Positions 35,899 to 43,001 of a DNA stretch of 60,060 bases are shown here, in pieces. The DNA lies in assembly GCA_029780075.1 (NCBI GenBank), contig JAKOZI010000120.1, positions 1 to 60,060 on the forward strand, given 5' to 3'. The notes below the pieces were generated by a model. That model saw only the letters and a program-made list of their open reading frames with translations, had not been told where the DNA came from and made no database searches. Both the position numbers and the translations under genes were made by a program. The stretch's first letter is position 1, and every line of letters starts with the position of its first letter. The stretch is from Pseudomonadota bacterium (lineage in GTDB: Bacteria; Pseudomonadota; Gammaproteobacteria; Burkholderiales; Rhodocyclaceae).

Positions 35899-36318
35899 TC
35901 ACGTGGGCTTCGGCGTCGACCCGAACGCAGCCCGCACGCTGGGCATATAGGCGAAATCGGCGACCAGGATGTGGTTGTAGAACCAGCCGTTGATCAGGAA
36001 CTTGACCTCATCGGCGATCTCGTCAAGGGTCATTTGCTTGGCGTTCTCCAGCAGTTCGTACAGCATCTGGCGAAAATCCGCGTGCAGCAGCCGATGTGCC
36101 TCCAGGCCGGAGTATCGGCAGGCGGCCATCAACTCCTCCTCTTCATGCAAATGCACCTTCACGTATTCAGTCAGCATGGCCAGGGATTTCAGCACCCGGA
36201 TCTGGTCGCCATTACCCCTGAAGCTGGCGGCAAGTTCGAATAATTGCCGATGTTGCGCATCGATCGTCGGGACACCCACCTCGATCGTCGATGACCACTC
36301 CGCCAACTCCAGTTTCAT
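35899..36318 (-). CDS. Bacteriohemerythrin
   Basis: A 139-residue single-domain hemerythrin with a non-heme di-iron oxygen-binding site. Ligand motifs in order: IDAQHRQLFEL, HLHEEEELM, HRLLHADF and the YNHILVADFAY end, which give the expected His/Glu/Asp set. Such proteins bind oxygen for storage or sensing. The start at 36318 has GGAG six bases ahead; another ATG four codons upstream (36330) is possible. It lies 156 bases upstream of the diguanylate cyclase on the same strand, so oxygen sensing linked to c-di-GMP is a reasonable hypothesis. Confidence 0.9.
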   Translation of the reverse strand: MKLELAEWSSTIEVGVPTIDAQHRQLFELAASFRGNGDQIRVLKSLAMLTEYVKVHLHEEEELMAACRYSGLEAHRLLHADFRQMLYELLENAKQMTLDEIADEVKFLINGWFYNHILVADFAYMPSVRAAFGSTPKPT

Positions 36319-36356
36319 GCCATGCTCCATCTGCTCTAAAAGTTTGCCGGTCCGCC

Positions 36357-38306
36357 TCAGGGTGTGGCCTGCCGGGCCAACGCGTCAATCCGATCAGCGA
36401 GTCCCAGCCAGATCTCTTCCCGTTCGGTCAGTTCCTCGGCGATCCGCTGCAGGCGTCTGCCAACGTCGGCCAACTCCGGCGCCGGCAGTGGCGTTGACAA
36501 GCGCGCTTCCAGCGAGTGCTGCTCGGTTTGCAGGTCGAGCAACTGCTTCTCGACCTGCCCCTGATCACGCTGCAGGGCTTTGAGATTGCCTGCACTCTTG
36601 CGTTCCGTTTCGCCGCCCGACGGCGGTCGCCTGGGCGGGGTCTTGGCGTTTTTCTGCAACTCGCGGAGGCTCTCGCGGTTCCGCCTGGCTTCCTCAAGCA
36701 GGTAGCGCTGGTAGTCGTCCAGGTCGCCGGCAAAGTTCTCCACGCCTCCGCGTGTGACCAGCCAGAATTCGTCACATACCGAACGCAGCAGTGAGCGATC
36801 GTGGCTGACCAGCATGACTGTGCCCTCGAATTCGTTGAGCGCCATCGAAAGTGCCTCGCGGGTCGTCAGGTCCAGGTGGTTCGTCGGCTCGTCGAGCAAT
36901 AACAGGTTGGGGCGTTGCCAGACGATCATGCACAGGACCAGCCTGGCCTTTTCGCCGCCGCTCATCGTCCCGACAGCCTGCTTGACCATGTCGCCGCCGA
37001 AATTGAAGGTGCCCAGGAAACTGCGCAGGTCCTGTTCGCGGTCTGCCTGGCCGGTTGGCGAGCTTTCTTTGGCCATGCGCACAAGATGTTGCAGAGGCGT
37101 TTCGTGCGGCCGCAGCACATCCAGTTCCTGCTGGGCAAAGTAGCCGATATTGAGTCCCTTGCCTTCCCTGACGAAGCCGCCGAGCCCCTTCAGTTCACGG
37201 GCGATGGTCTTGACCAGCGTCGATTTGCCCTGCCCGTTGGCGCCCAGGATGCCGATGCGCTGGCCGGCCAGCACCGACTTGTTGACCCCGCGGACGATCA
37301 TCGTAGGCGGCGTGCCGGCCGCGGCATCGACCGCCGGGGGGTAGCCGAAACAGGCGTCGCTCATGACCAGCATCGGGTTTGGCAGGTTGGCAGGTTCCTT
37401 GAACTCGAAGGTGAAGTCGGCGCTGGTCAGTACCGGGGCCAGACGTTCCATTCTTTCGAGCGCCTTGACCCGGCTTTGCGCCTGCTTCGCTTTGGTGGCT
37501 TTGGCCTTGAAGCGGGCAATGAAGCTCTGCAGATGGGCAATCTTGTCCTGTTGCTTGAGATAGGCGTTCTGCTGCAGGTCGATCTGCTGCGCGCGGGTTT
37601 CTTCGAAGGTGCTGTAATTGCCACCGTAACGTGTCAATTTCGCATTTTCGAGGTGCAAGGTCACGTTGCTCACCGCATCAAGGAACTCGCGGTCGTGACT
37701 GATCACCAGCATCGTCCCCTCATAGCGTTTGAGCCAGGTTTCCAGCCACACCAGAGCATCCAGGTCGAGGTGGTTGGTCGGCTCGTCAAGCAGCAGCAGA
37801 TCCGAAGGACACATCAGCGCACGTGCCAACTGCAGACGCATTCTCCAGCCGCCGGAGAAGCTGTCGACCGGATTGTTCAGTTCGCTGCTCTTGAAGCCCA
37901 GGCCGAGGATCAGTGCCTGCGCGCGTGCCTGGGCGTCGTGTGCGCCGGCGTCGTGCAAGGCCATATAGGCGTGCGCCAGGTATTCGCCATCGCCGTTGCT
38001 TTCAGCCAGCTGCACTTCCTGCTGGGCAGCGAGCAGGGCCGTGTCGCCTTCGATCACGAAGTCGGTCGCGCTGCAAGCACCCGACGGCATCTCCTGCACG
38101 ACTTGCGCCAGGCGCCATTGTGCTGGCCGCGAGAACTCTCCGGCGTCTTCGTGCAGGCTGCCATCGAGCAAGGCGAACAAGGTCGTCTTGCCGGCGCCGT
38201 TGCGACCGACCAGCCCGACGCGTTCGCCGGGGTTGATGGTGACCGAAGCATTGTCGAGCAGAACCCTGGCGCCGCGGCGCAGGCTGACGCTCCTGAGGGT
38301 GATCAT
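36357..38306 (-). CDS. ABC-F family ATP-binding cassette protein (YheS-like)
   Basis: A 649-residue soluble protein with two ABC ATPase domains and no membrane segment. First Walker A GRNGAGKTT (35-43) and signature DSFSGGWRMR, second Walker A GANGQGKST (about residue 355) and signature GTMSGGEKARL, both with LLLDEPTNHLDL Walker B. The linker and a charged coiled-coil tail follow. ABC-F proteins act on stalled ribosomes; this form resembles YheS. ATG at 38306 was chosen because the open frame upstream does not match the family. Confidence 0.92.
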   Translation of the reverse strand: MITLRSVSLRRGARVLLDNASVTINPGERVGLVGRNGAGKTTLFALLDGSLHEDAGEFSRPAQWRLAQVVQEMPSGACSATDFVIEGDTALLAAQQEVQLAESNGDGEYLAHAYMALHDAGAHDAQARAQALILGLGFKSSELNNPVDSFSGGWRMRLQLARALMCPSDLLLLDEPTNHLDLDALVWLETWLKRYEGTMLVISHDREFLDAVSNVTLHLENAKLTRYGGNYSTFEETRAQQIDLQQNAYLKQQDKIAHLQSFIARFKAKATKAKQAQSRVKALERMERLAPVLTSADFTFEFKEPANLPNPMLVMSDACFGYPPAVDAAAGTPPTMIVRGVNKSVLAGQRIGILGANGQGKSTLVKTIARELKGLGGFVREGKGLNIGYFAQQELDVLRPHETPLQHLVRMAKESSPTGQADREQDLRSFLGTFNFGGDMVKQAVGTMSGGEKARLVLCMIVWQRPNLLLLDEPTNHLDLTTREALSMALNEFEGTVMLVSHDRSLLRSVCDEFWLVTRGGVENFAGDLDDYQRYLLEEARRNRESLRELQKNAKTPPRRPPSGGETERKSAGNLKALQRDQGQVEKQLLDLQTEQHSLEARLSTPLPAPELADVGRRLQRIAEELTEREEIWLGLADRIDALARQATP

Positions 38307-38514
38307 GCAGATGAAACTCCAGTCGATGGTCCGGCAAAATTGGTCAATGACATCGGGGGCAAGGCGGATTCGCAACCACTTGAACTGAACAGGGGGCTTG
38401 CACTTCGGTATCCCCCACATTTCCAGTTGCAGGCGGAACTGCCGACGTTGCTGGTAACGGCGAGCCGGCTACTGTCGGCACAGTCTGGTGGCATCGCCAT
38501 CCGCATGCAGTAAT

Positions 38515-39387
38515 TCAGCGAAAGATTACCGTCTTGTTGGCGTGTACCAGCACGCGGTCCTCGAGGTGATAGCGCAGTCCACGCGCCAGTACGGCCTTCT
38601 CGATGTCCTTGCCATAACGGACCATGTCTTCGATTGAATCCGAGTGGTCGATGCGAATCACGTCCTGCTCGATGATCGGCCCCTGGTCCAGTTCCCTGGT
38701 GACGTAGTGGCAGGTTGCACCGATCAGCTTGACACCGCGCTGGTAGGCCTGGTGATAAGGCCGCGCGCCGACGAAGCTGGGCAGGAAGGAGTGGTGGATG
38801 TTGATCATCTGTCCAGGATAGCGGTCACAGAATTCCGGCGGCAGAATCTGCATGTAGCGGGCGAGGACCATGGTGTCGCCCTTGACTTCGTCGTAGATCC
38901 GGCTGATCTCGGCATGCGCGGCCTGTTTGTTGTTCGGATTCATCGGCACGTAGTGGAAGGGGATGCCGTGCCATTCGACCAGTGCCCGGAAGGCGTCGTG
39001 GTTCGAGATCACGCAGGGAATCTCGATGTCGAGTTCCTTCGATTGCCAGCGCGACAGCAGGTCGTAGAGACAGTGCTCCTGCTTGCTGACCATGATCGCG
39101 ACGCGTCGCTTCACCGCCGAATCGCTGATTTTCCAGTCCATGGCCAATTCGTCGGCCAGTGGACGGAAGCGCTCGCGGAACTCGGCCAGATGAAAGGGCA
39201 GCGAATCGGCCTTCACTTCCATGCGCATGAAATAGCGGCTGTCATTCTCGCCATTGCCGCTGTCGGCGTGATAGCTCGACTCCAGGATCCAGCCGCGGTG
39301 CTGGGCAATGAAGCCGGAAACGCGCGCAATGATGCCGATCTGGTCGGGACATGAACCAGACAAGGTGTAGAAACGCTGCGCATGCAT
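38515..39387 (-). CDS. purU: Formyltetrahydrofolate deformylase
   Basis: Hydrolyses 10-formyl-THF to formate and THF, supplying formate for PurT and balancing folate pools. The 290-residue protein has an N-terminal ACT domain (residues 6-80) and a formyltransferase-type domain with NIHHSFLPSFVGARPYHQAY and the catalytic Asp in LDQGPIIEQDV. The start at 39387 gives MHAQRFYTLSGSCPDQIGI. thrH follows upstream by 7 bases. Interestingly purT, which uses formate, is at the right edge of the window about 20 kb away. Confidence 0.93.
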   Translation of the reverse strand: MHAQRFYTLSGSCPDQIGIIARVSGFIAQHRGWILESSYHADSGNGENDSRYFMRMEVKADSLPFHLAEFRERFRPLADELAMDWKISDSAVKRRVAIMVSKQEHCLYDLLSRWQSKELDIEIPCVISNHDAFRALVEWHGIPFHYVPMNPNNKQAAHAEISRIYDEVKGDTMVLARYMQILPPEFCDRYPGQMINIHHSFLPSFVGARPYHQAYQRGVKLIGATCHYVTRELDQGPIIEQDVIRIDHSDSIEDMVRYGKDIEKAVLARGLRYHLEDRVLVHANKTVIFR

Positions 39388-39394
39388 CGGTCGA

Positions 39395-40018
39395 TCAGCC
39401 TTTCGCCCGGGCATGCGCGCCGAAGGCCCGGTCAATTTCGGCACGCAGTTCGGCGTATGAAAGCGTTACCGGAAACTGCGGGAATTCCTCGATGACTTTT
39501 TCGGGCGGGTGGAAGAGGATGCCGGCGTGTGCTTCGCCGAGCATTGCCGTGTCGTTGTACGAATCACCGGCGGCAATCACCGTGAAGCGAAGTTCCTTGA
39601 AGCGTCGCACCGCTTCCCGCTTCTGATCGGGCATGCGCAGGTGGTAGTTCACCAGCATCCCGTTCGCGTCGGCCTCAAGGCTGTGGCAGAAGAGTGTTGG
39701 CCAACCGAGCTGGCGCATCAGTGGATGCGCAAATTCGTAGAAGGTGTCCGACAAGATGATCAACTGGTAATTCTCGCGGAGTCCGTCGACGAAGGCGCGT
39801 GCTCCGTCAAGCGGCCCCATCGCCGCGATGACTCGCTGAATGTCCGGAAGCCCAAGCTTGTGCTCCGCCAGGATCGCCAGGCGATACTTCATCAGCTTGT
39901 CGTAGTCCGGCTCGTCGCGCGTGGTGCGGCGAAGCTCAGGAATGCCGGTGCGTGTGGCGAACTCGATCCAGATTTCGGGGACGAGTACGCCTTCAAGATC
40001 GAGGCAGACGATATGCAC
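39395..40018 (-). CDS. thrH: Bifunctional phosphoserine phosphatase/homoserine phosphotransferase ThrH
   Basis: A 207-residue HAD-family enzyme. In Pseudomonas ThrH dephosphorylates phosphoserine and can transfer the phosphate to homoserine. The ThrH-type first motif is DLEGVLVPEIWIEFA rather than the DxDST of SerB, and the later motifs LSDTFYEF, KREAV and AAGDSYNDTAML are present. It is probably co-transcribed with purU. A -10-like TAGAAT lies at 40066-40061 on this strand, about 45 bases before the ATG, with a poor -35. Confidence 0.92.
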   Translation of the reverse strand: MHIVCLDLEGVLVPEIWIEFATRTGIPELRRTTRDEPDYDKLMKYRLAILAEHKLGLPDIQRVIAAMGPLDGARAFVDGLRENYQLIILSDTFYEFAHPLMRQLGWPTLFCHSLEADANGMLVNYHLRMPDQKREAVRRFKELRFTVIAAGDSYNDTAMLGEAHAGILFHPPEKVIEEFPQFPVTLSYAELRAEIDRAFGAHARAKG

Positions 40019-40328
40019 GGCAAGCTCCCAGAAGATGATGAGGTTTGAAGGAAACGCGCGATTCTACCAAATCCGTGGCCGAAGGGCCGACAGGTGGTAA
40101 GGCGGCGAAGGCTGACCGGAATAGTTTTTTGTCATGATTTTTTGCATGTCGTGGAAGAGAATACCGCTTACAAACTTTAAGACAGAGGGTAGTTGTCATG
40201 GCAATCGGCATGAAATCGGTCGGCAGTGGCAACTCTATTGACCGGGCCCTCCTTTACGGGTATTACTAGCGGTCGGAGTGTTGATGCCGCGTCGCTCCGC
40301 GCATGCCGATTTTCAGAGGAGACCTACA
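40019..40328. other. Intergenic region between thrH and the collagen-like gene
   Basis: This 310-base divergent region holds the promoter area of thrH and of the collagen-like gene. It contains an AT-rich stretch (about 40130-40180), a very short open frame at 40198-40269 and a strong ribosome site AGAGGAGA at 40315-40322 before the TTG of the collagen-like gene. No tRNA, convincing terminator or sigma70 promoter with good spacing was recognised. Confidence 0.5.
40198..40269 (+). CDS. Very small open frame upstream of the collagen-like gene
   Basis: ATG at 40198 is preceded by AGAGGGTAG and opens a 23-residue frame, [20 protein letters not shown] then GYY, ending at 40269. It is rich in Gly and Ser. 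It may be a leader peptide or a chance frame; nothing links it to a known family. It is listed because it has a plausible ribosome site and lies in the leader of the collagen-like gene. Confidence 0.2.
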   Translation: MAIGMKSVGSGNSIDRALLYGYY

Positions 40329-40763
40329 TTGTCGAAAGCAAAGGATAAAAAGAAGTCCGCCAGGGCGGACGATAAGCAGCCACAGGCAGCAGCCGTCGAT
40401 CCCCTGCAGGTCCTGCAGAATCGCATCGACGCTTTGGAGCAGCAGATGGCGCAACTCAGTCTGAAGGAAGGCCCGGCGGGGCCGCAGGGTGATCCGGGAG
40501 TCCCGGGCGAGTCAGGTCCGGTCGGGCCGGCGGGGCCTGCAGGGGTCAAGGGGGTCAAGGGCGACCAGGGTCCGGCGGGTCCACAGGGTATTCCCGGTCC
40601 GGCCGGACCGGCGGGCCCGCGGGGACCTCAGGGTGCGGACGGAGCCGTCGGGCCGCAGGGTGCCAGCGGTGCGAAGGGTGCGCAAGGTCCCGCCGGTCCG
40701 AAGGGCCCCGCAGGGCCGCCCGGGCCACAGGGTCCTCAAGGGGAGGCAGCCCCTTCAGCGTGA
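40329..40763 (+). CDS. Collagen-like triple-helix repeat protein with coiled-coil head
   Basis: A 144-residue protein starting with TTG at 40329, eight bases after the strong ribosome site AGGAG. Residues 1-25 are a Lys/Asp/Ala-rich head without a signal peptide. Residues 26-43 form a regular heptad coiled coil (Leu26, Leu29, Ile33, Leu36, Met40, Leu43). Residues 48-140 are 31 uninterrupted Gly-X-Y triplets, many GPA, GPQ and GPK. Bacterial collagen-like proteins form trimers nucleated by a globular or coiled domain. Lack of any export signal or surface anchor is unusual. Function is unknown. Confidence 0.85.
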   Translation: MSKAKDKKKSARADDKQPQAAAVDPLQVLQNRIDALEQQMAQLSLKEGPAGPQGDPGVPGESGPVGPAGPAGVKGVKGDQGPAGPQGIPGPAGPAGPRGPQGADGAVGPQGASGAKGAQGPAGPKGPAGPPGPQGPQGEAAPSA

Positions 40764-40910
40764 ACCGCAGTGCGCAGAATCTGCTGTAGCCGGCAGTCGC
40801 TGGTGCCCGGTGGTGGAGCATTGGCTGCACTCGGCCGCGGCCGGACCTTGCCAGGGCTGGTCGCCGGTCCGCAGCCGGTTTTTTACCAGGCAGGCATCAA
40901 CCGGGGGGCC

Positions 40911-41588
40911 GTGCAGACACGCATCGCCGCGCTCGTCGTGGCGTCGCTCCTGCTGCCGGCCGCCGCTAGCGCGGAAAGCCTGTTGTGCCGGGATGGGCAC
41001 CGGCAATCGCCGATCGACATCGTCGCTCCGGTAAAAAAAGCCGCGCCGGCGCTTGAGTTTGACTACCGCCCAGCGCCGCTGCGGATTGCCAACGATGGTC
41101 ACACCTTGCGCGTGCGCTTCACGAATGACAGCCGCCTGTTGATCGGAAAGGCCGCTTACCGTCTCCAGCAGCTTCACTTCCATACCCCAGGCGGCGAGCG
41201 TGTGGCCGGAGAGGAATTTCCGCTCTCCGCTCACTTGCTGCACAGGAGCAGCAGCGGGCAATTGCTGGCGGTGGTGGTGCTCTTTCGCCAGGGCGCCGAG
41301 AATCCCTCACTGGCGGCCCTGTGGGCCAGAATTCCGGCGTCGGCTGACGGTGACCACGTCGCCGATGACACGTTCGACGTCAGTCGCCTGCTGCCTCCCG
41401 GACGAGCGTATTACCGTTATCAGGGATCACTGACGGCGTCGCCATGCACCGAGGGGGTGACCTGGGTGGTGATGAAGCAGCCGTTGCAGGTGTCTGCGGG
41501 GCAACTGGCCCAGTGGCGCGCGCACTTTGTTGACAACATGCGGCCCGCGCAACCCCTGCATGGGCGCATCGTCAGCGAATCCTGGTAG
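40911..41588 (+). CDS. Alpha-class carbonic anhydrase, exported
   Basis: A 225-residue periplasmic zinc enzyme family that interconverts CO2 and bicarbonate. Residues 1-21 are a signal peptide ending in AAASA. The zinc ligands His89, His91 (QLHFHTP) and His108 (SAHLLH) are present, as is the SLTASPCTEGVTW segment; Cys26 and the latter Cys probably form the usual disulfide. The N-terminal W-Y-G/GP-W segment is missing, and the conserved Glu next to the third ligand is Ser106. GTG at 40911, with GGGGGG ahead, gives the signal peptide; an open frame continues upstream. Confidence 0.82.
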   Translation: MQTRIAALVVASLLLPAAASAESLLCRDGHRQSPIDIVAPVKKAAPALEFDYRPAPLRIANDGHTLRVRFTNDSRLLIGKAAYRLQQLHFHTPGGERVAGEEFPLSAHLLHRSSSGQLLAVVVLFRQGAENPSLAALWARIPASADGDHVADDTFDVSRLLPPGRAYYRYQGSLTASPCTEGVTWVVMKQPLQVSAGQLAQWRAHFVDNMRPAQPLHGRIVSESW

Positions 41589-41630
41589 CTGCCGATTCTG
41601 GTGCTGGCGGCAACGACTTGCGGCTCAGAC

Positions 41631-41672
41631 TTGAGATGGATCAAAACCGATCCCCTCGGCATGCGAAACAAT
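41631..41672 (+). promoter_or_regulatory. FNR/ANR-type site and class II promoter for the beta-propeller gene
   Basis: TTGAGATGGATCAA at 41631-41644 differs from the FNR consensus TTGATnnnnATCAA at one base. AACAAT at 41667-41672 is a four-of-six -10 box, which places the site centre at -41.5 relative to a start near 41679, the standard class II activation distance. An AAGGAGG ribosome site (41698-41704) precedes the ATG. Confidence 0.6.
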
Positions 41673-41709
41673 CTCCCCTTTGGCTACCCCATATCAGAAG
41701 GAGGGTTTC

Positions 41710-42861
41710 ATGCGTCCCTACTCCCAAGCATTGCCGGCAGCCCTGGCGGCCACACTGCTGCTGACCATCGCGCCGGCTCGCGCCCAGGAGGCGGCTAACT
41801 CGGCCAAGCCGAGCGTGCCCGGTGTCGAAGTCAAGGTCACCGCAGAAATGACCGGAGCCGGCATCGTCGCCAGCGGCGTCACGCTGCCACCGATCCCGCC
41901 GGTCAGTGGTAACCGCAGGAATCCCGTGCCGTCCTGGGGCAAGCCTCTGCCGTATCCGGTGGTCATTGCCGACCGGCGCAACAACCGCCTGATCGAGATC
42001 GCGCCGGACAAAAGCATCGTCTGGGAGTTCGCCTCACCCAGCCTGAAAGTCTATCGAGGTAACGAGGACGTAAACTTTTCAGCGGATGGCAAGTTTTTGG
42101 CGGTCAGCGAGGAAGACAACTACGACGTGCATATCGTCGACTACGAAAGGAAGGCGCTCATCTGGACCTACGGCACGCCTGACGTGCGCGGCAAGGACGC
42201 CGGTTTGCTGAACTACCCGGACGACGCGCATCTGCTGGCCGACGGCAAGTTCATTACCGCCGACATTCGCAATTGCCGCATCCTGATCATCGACCCCAAG
42301 GATAATAGCATTGCCACCCAATGGGGAACACCCGGCAAGTGCCGCCACAACCCACCGCAAGAACTCGGTCATCCCAATGGCGCCACGCCGCTCGACAATG
42401 GCGACATTCTGGTCACCGAAATCTCCGGTTCCTGGATCTCGCGGATTACCCGTCAGGGTCAGGTGCTGTGGAGCGTGCAGGCGCCCAACATCCGCTATCC
42501 GTCGGATGCCTTCATGACCGTGGATGGGAAGCAGGTGATCGTCGCCGATTTCTGGAAGCCCGGGCGGGTCGTGATTTTCGACCCGGCGACGCGCAAGATC
42601 AGTTGGGAATACTTTGTCAGGAACGGCGAGGGGATGCTCGATCACTCGTCGATTGCCCGCGAACTGCCTGACACCGGCGACATCTTCGTCGTCGACGACC
42701 TGCGTGACCGGGTGATGGTGATCGACCGCAAGAGCAAGGAAATCATTTGGCAGTACGGTGTCACCGACACCAAGGGGCACAAGCCGGGCTACCTGTTCTA
42801 TCCTGATGGTTTCGACATCGATGTGTTCCGCGACTGGAAGGCGGTACTCGGCAGGCGCTGA
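41710..42861 (+). CDS. Secreted beta-propeller protein (NHL/PQQ-like repeats)
   Basis: A 383-residue exported protein. Residues 1-25 are a signal peptide ending in ARA. The rest is a repeated WD/NHL-like pattern: VVIADRRNNRLIEIAPDKSI, DVNFSADGKFLAVSEEDN, DDAHLLADGKFITADIRN, GATPLDNGDILVTEISGS and more, giving about six blades of a propeller. Trp residues at blade turns (IVWEF, LIWTY, ISWEY, IIWQY) are like those in quinoprotein-type propellers, but no cofactor site is recognisable. An FNR-type site upstream suggests induction under low oxygen. Function is unknown; a periplasmic binding or scaffolding role is possible. Confidence 0.8.
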   Translation: MRPYSQALPAALAATLLLTIAPARAQEAANSAKPSVPGVEVKVTAEMTGAGIVASGVTLPPIPPVSGNRRNPVPSWGKPLPYPVVIADRRNNRLIEIAPDKSIVWEFASPSLKVYRGNEDVNFSADGKFLAVSEEDNYDVHIVDYERKALIWTYGTPDVRGKDAGLLNYPDDAHLLADGKFITADIRNCRILIIDPKDNSIATQWGTPGKCRHNPPQELGHPNGATPLDNGDILVTEISGSWISRITRQGQVLWSVQAPNIRYPSDAFMTVDGKQVIVADFWKPGRVVIFDPATRKISWEYFVRNGEGMLDHSSIARELPDTGDIFVVDDLRDRVMVIDRKSKEIIWQYGVTDTKGHKPGYLFYPDGFDIDVFRDWKAVLGRR

Positions 42862-43001
42862 ACAAACCTTGCCCGTAACGCGCACGTCGGCTCTGTCTGG
42901 AGTGTAGGCGGGTTGACGGCGAATTGATCGGCGAGCCTTGCGGCCGAGGCGAGCTATATTTTCTGCATGATGGTAGTTCCGGCTTCGGTCGGCGAAAAGG
43001 C

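Noticed and set aside
36915..38513. 532-codon open frame on the plus strand opposite the ABC-F gene
   Set aside because: It mirrors the ABC-F codons, has no motif, and the opposite strand has all ATPase motifs.
38307..38514. Possible gene or RNA in the gap between purU and the ABC-F gene
   Set aside because: A plus-strand frame runs through the gap but only as the tail of the antisense frame; no RNA motif or ribosome site was seen.
40470..40750. Repetitive stretch considered as a CRISPR array or tandem repeat
   Set aside because: The repetition is at the Gly-X-Y codon level with varied bases; there are no fixed repeat and spacer units.
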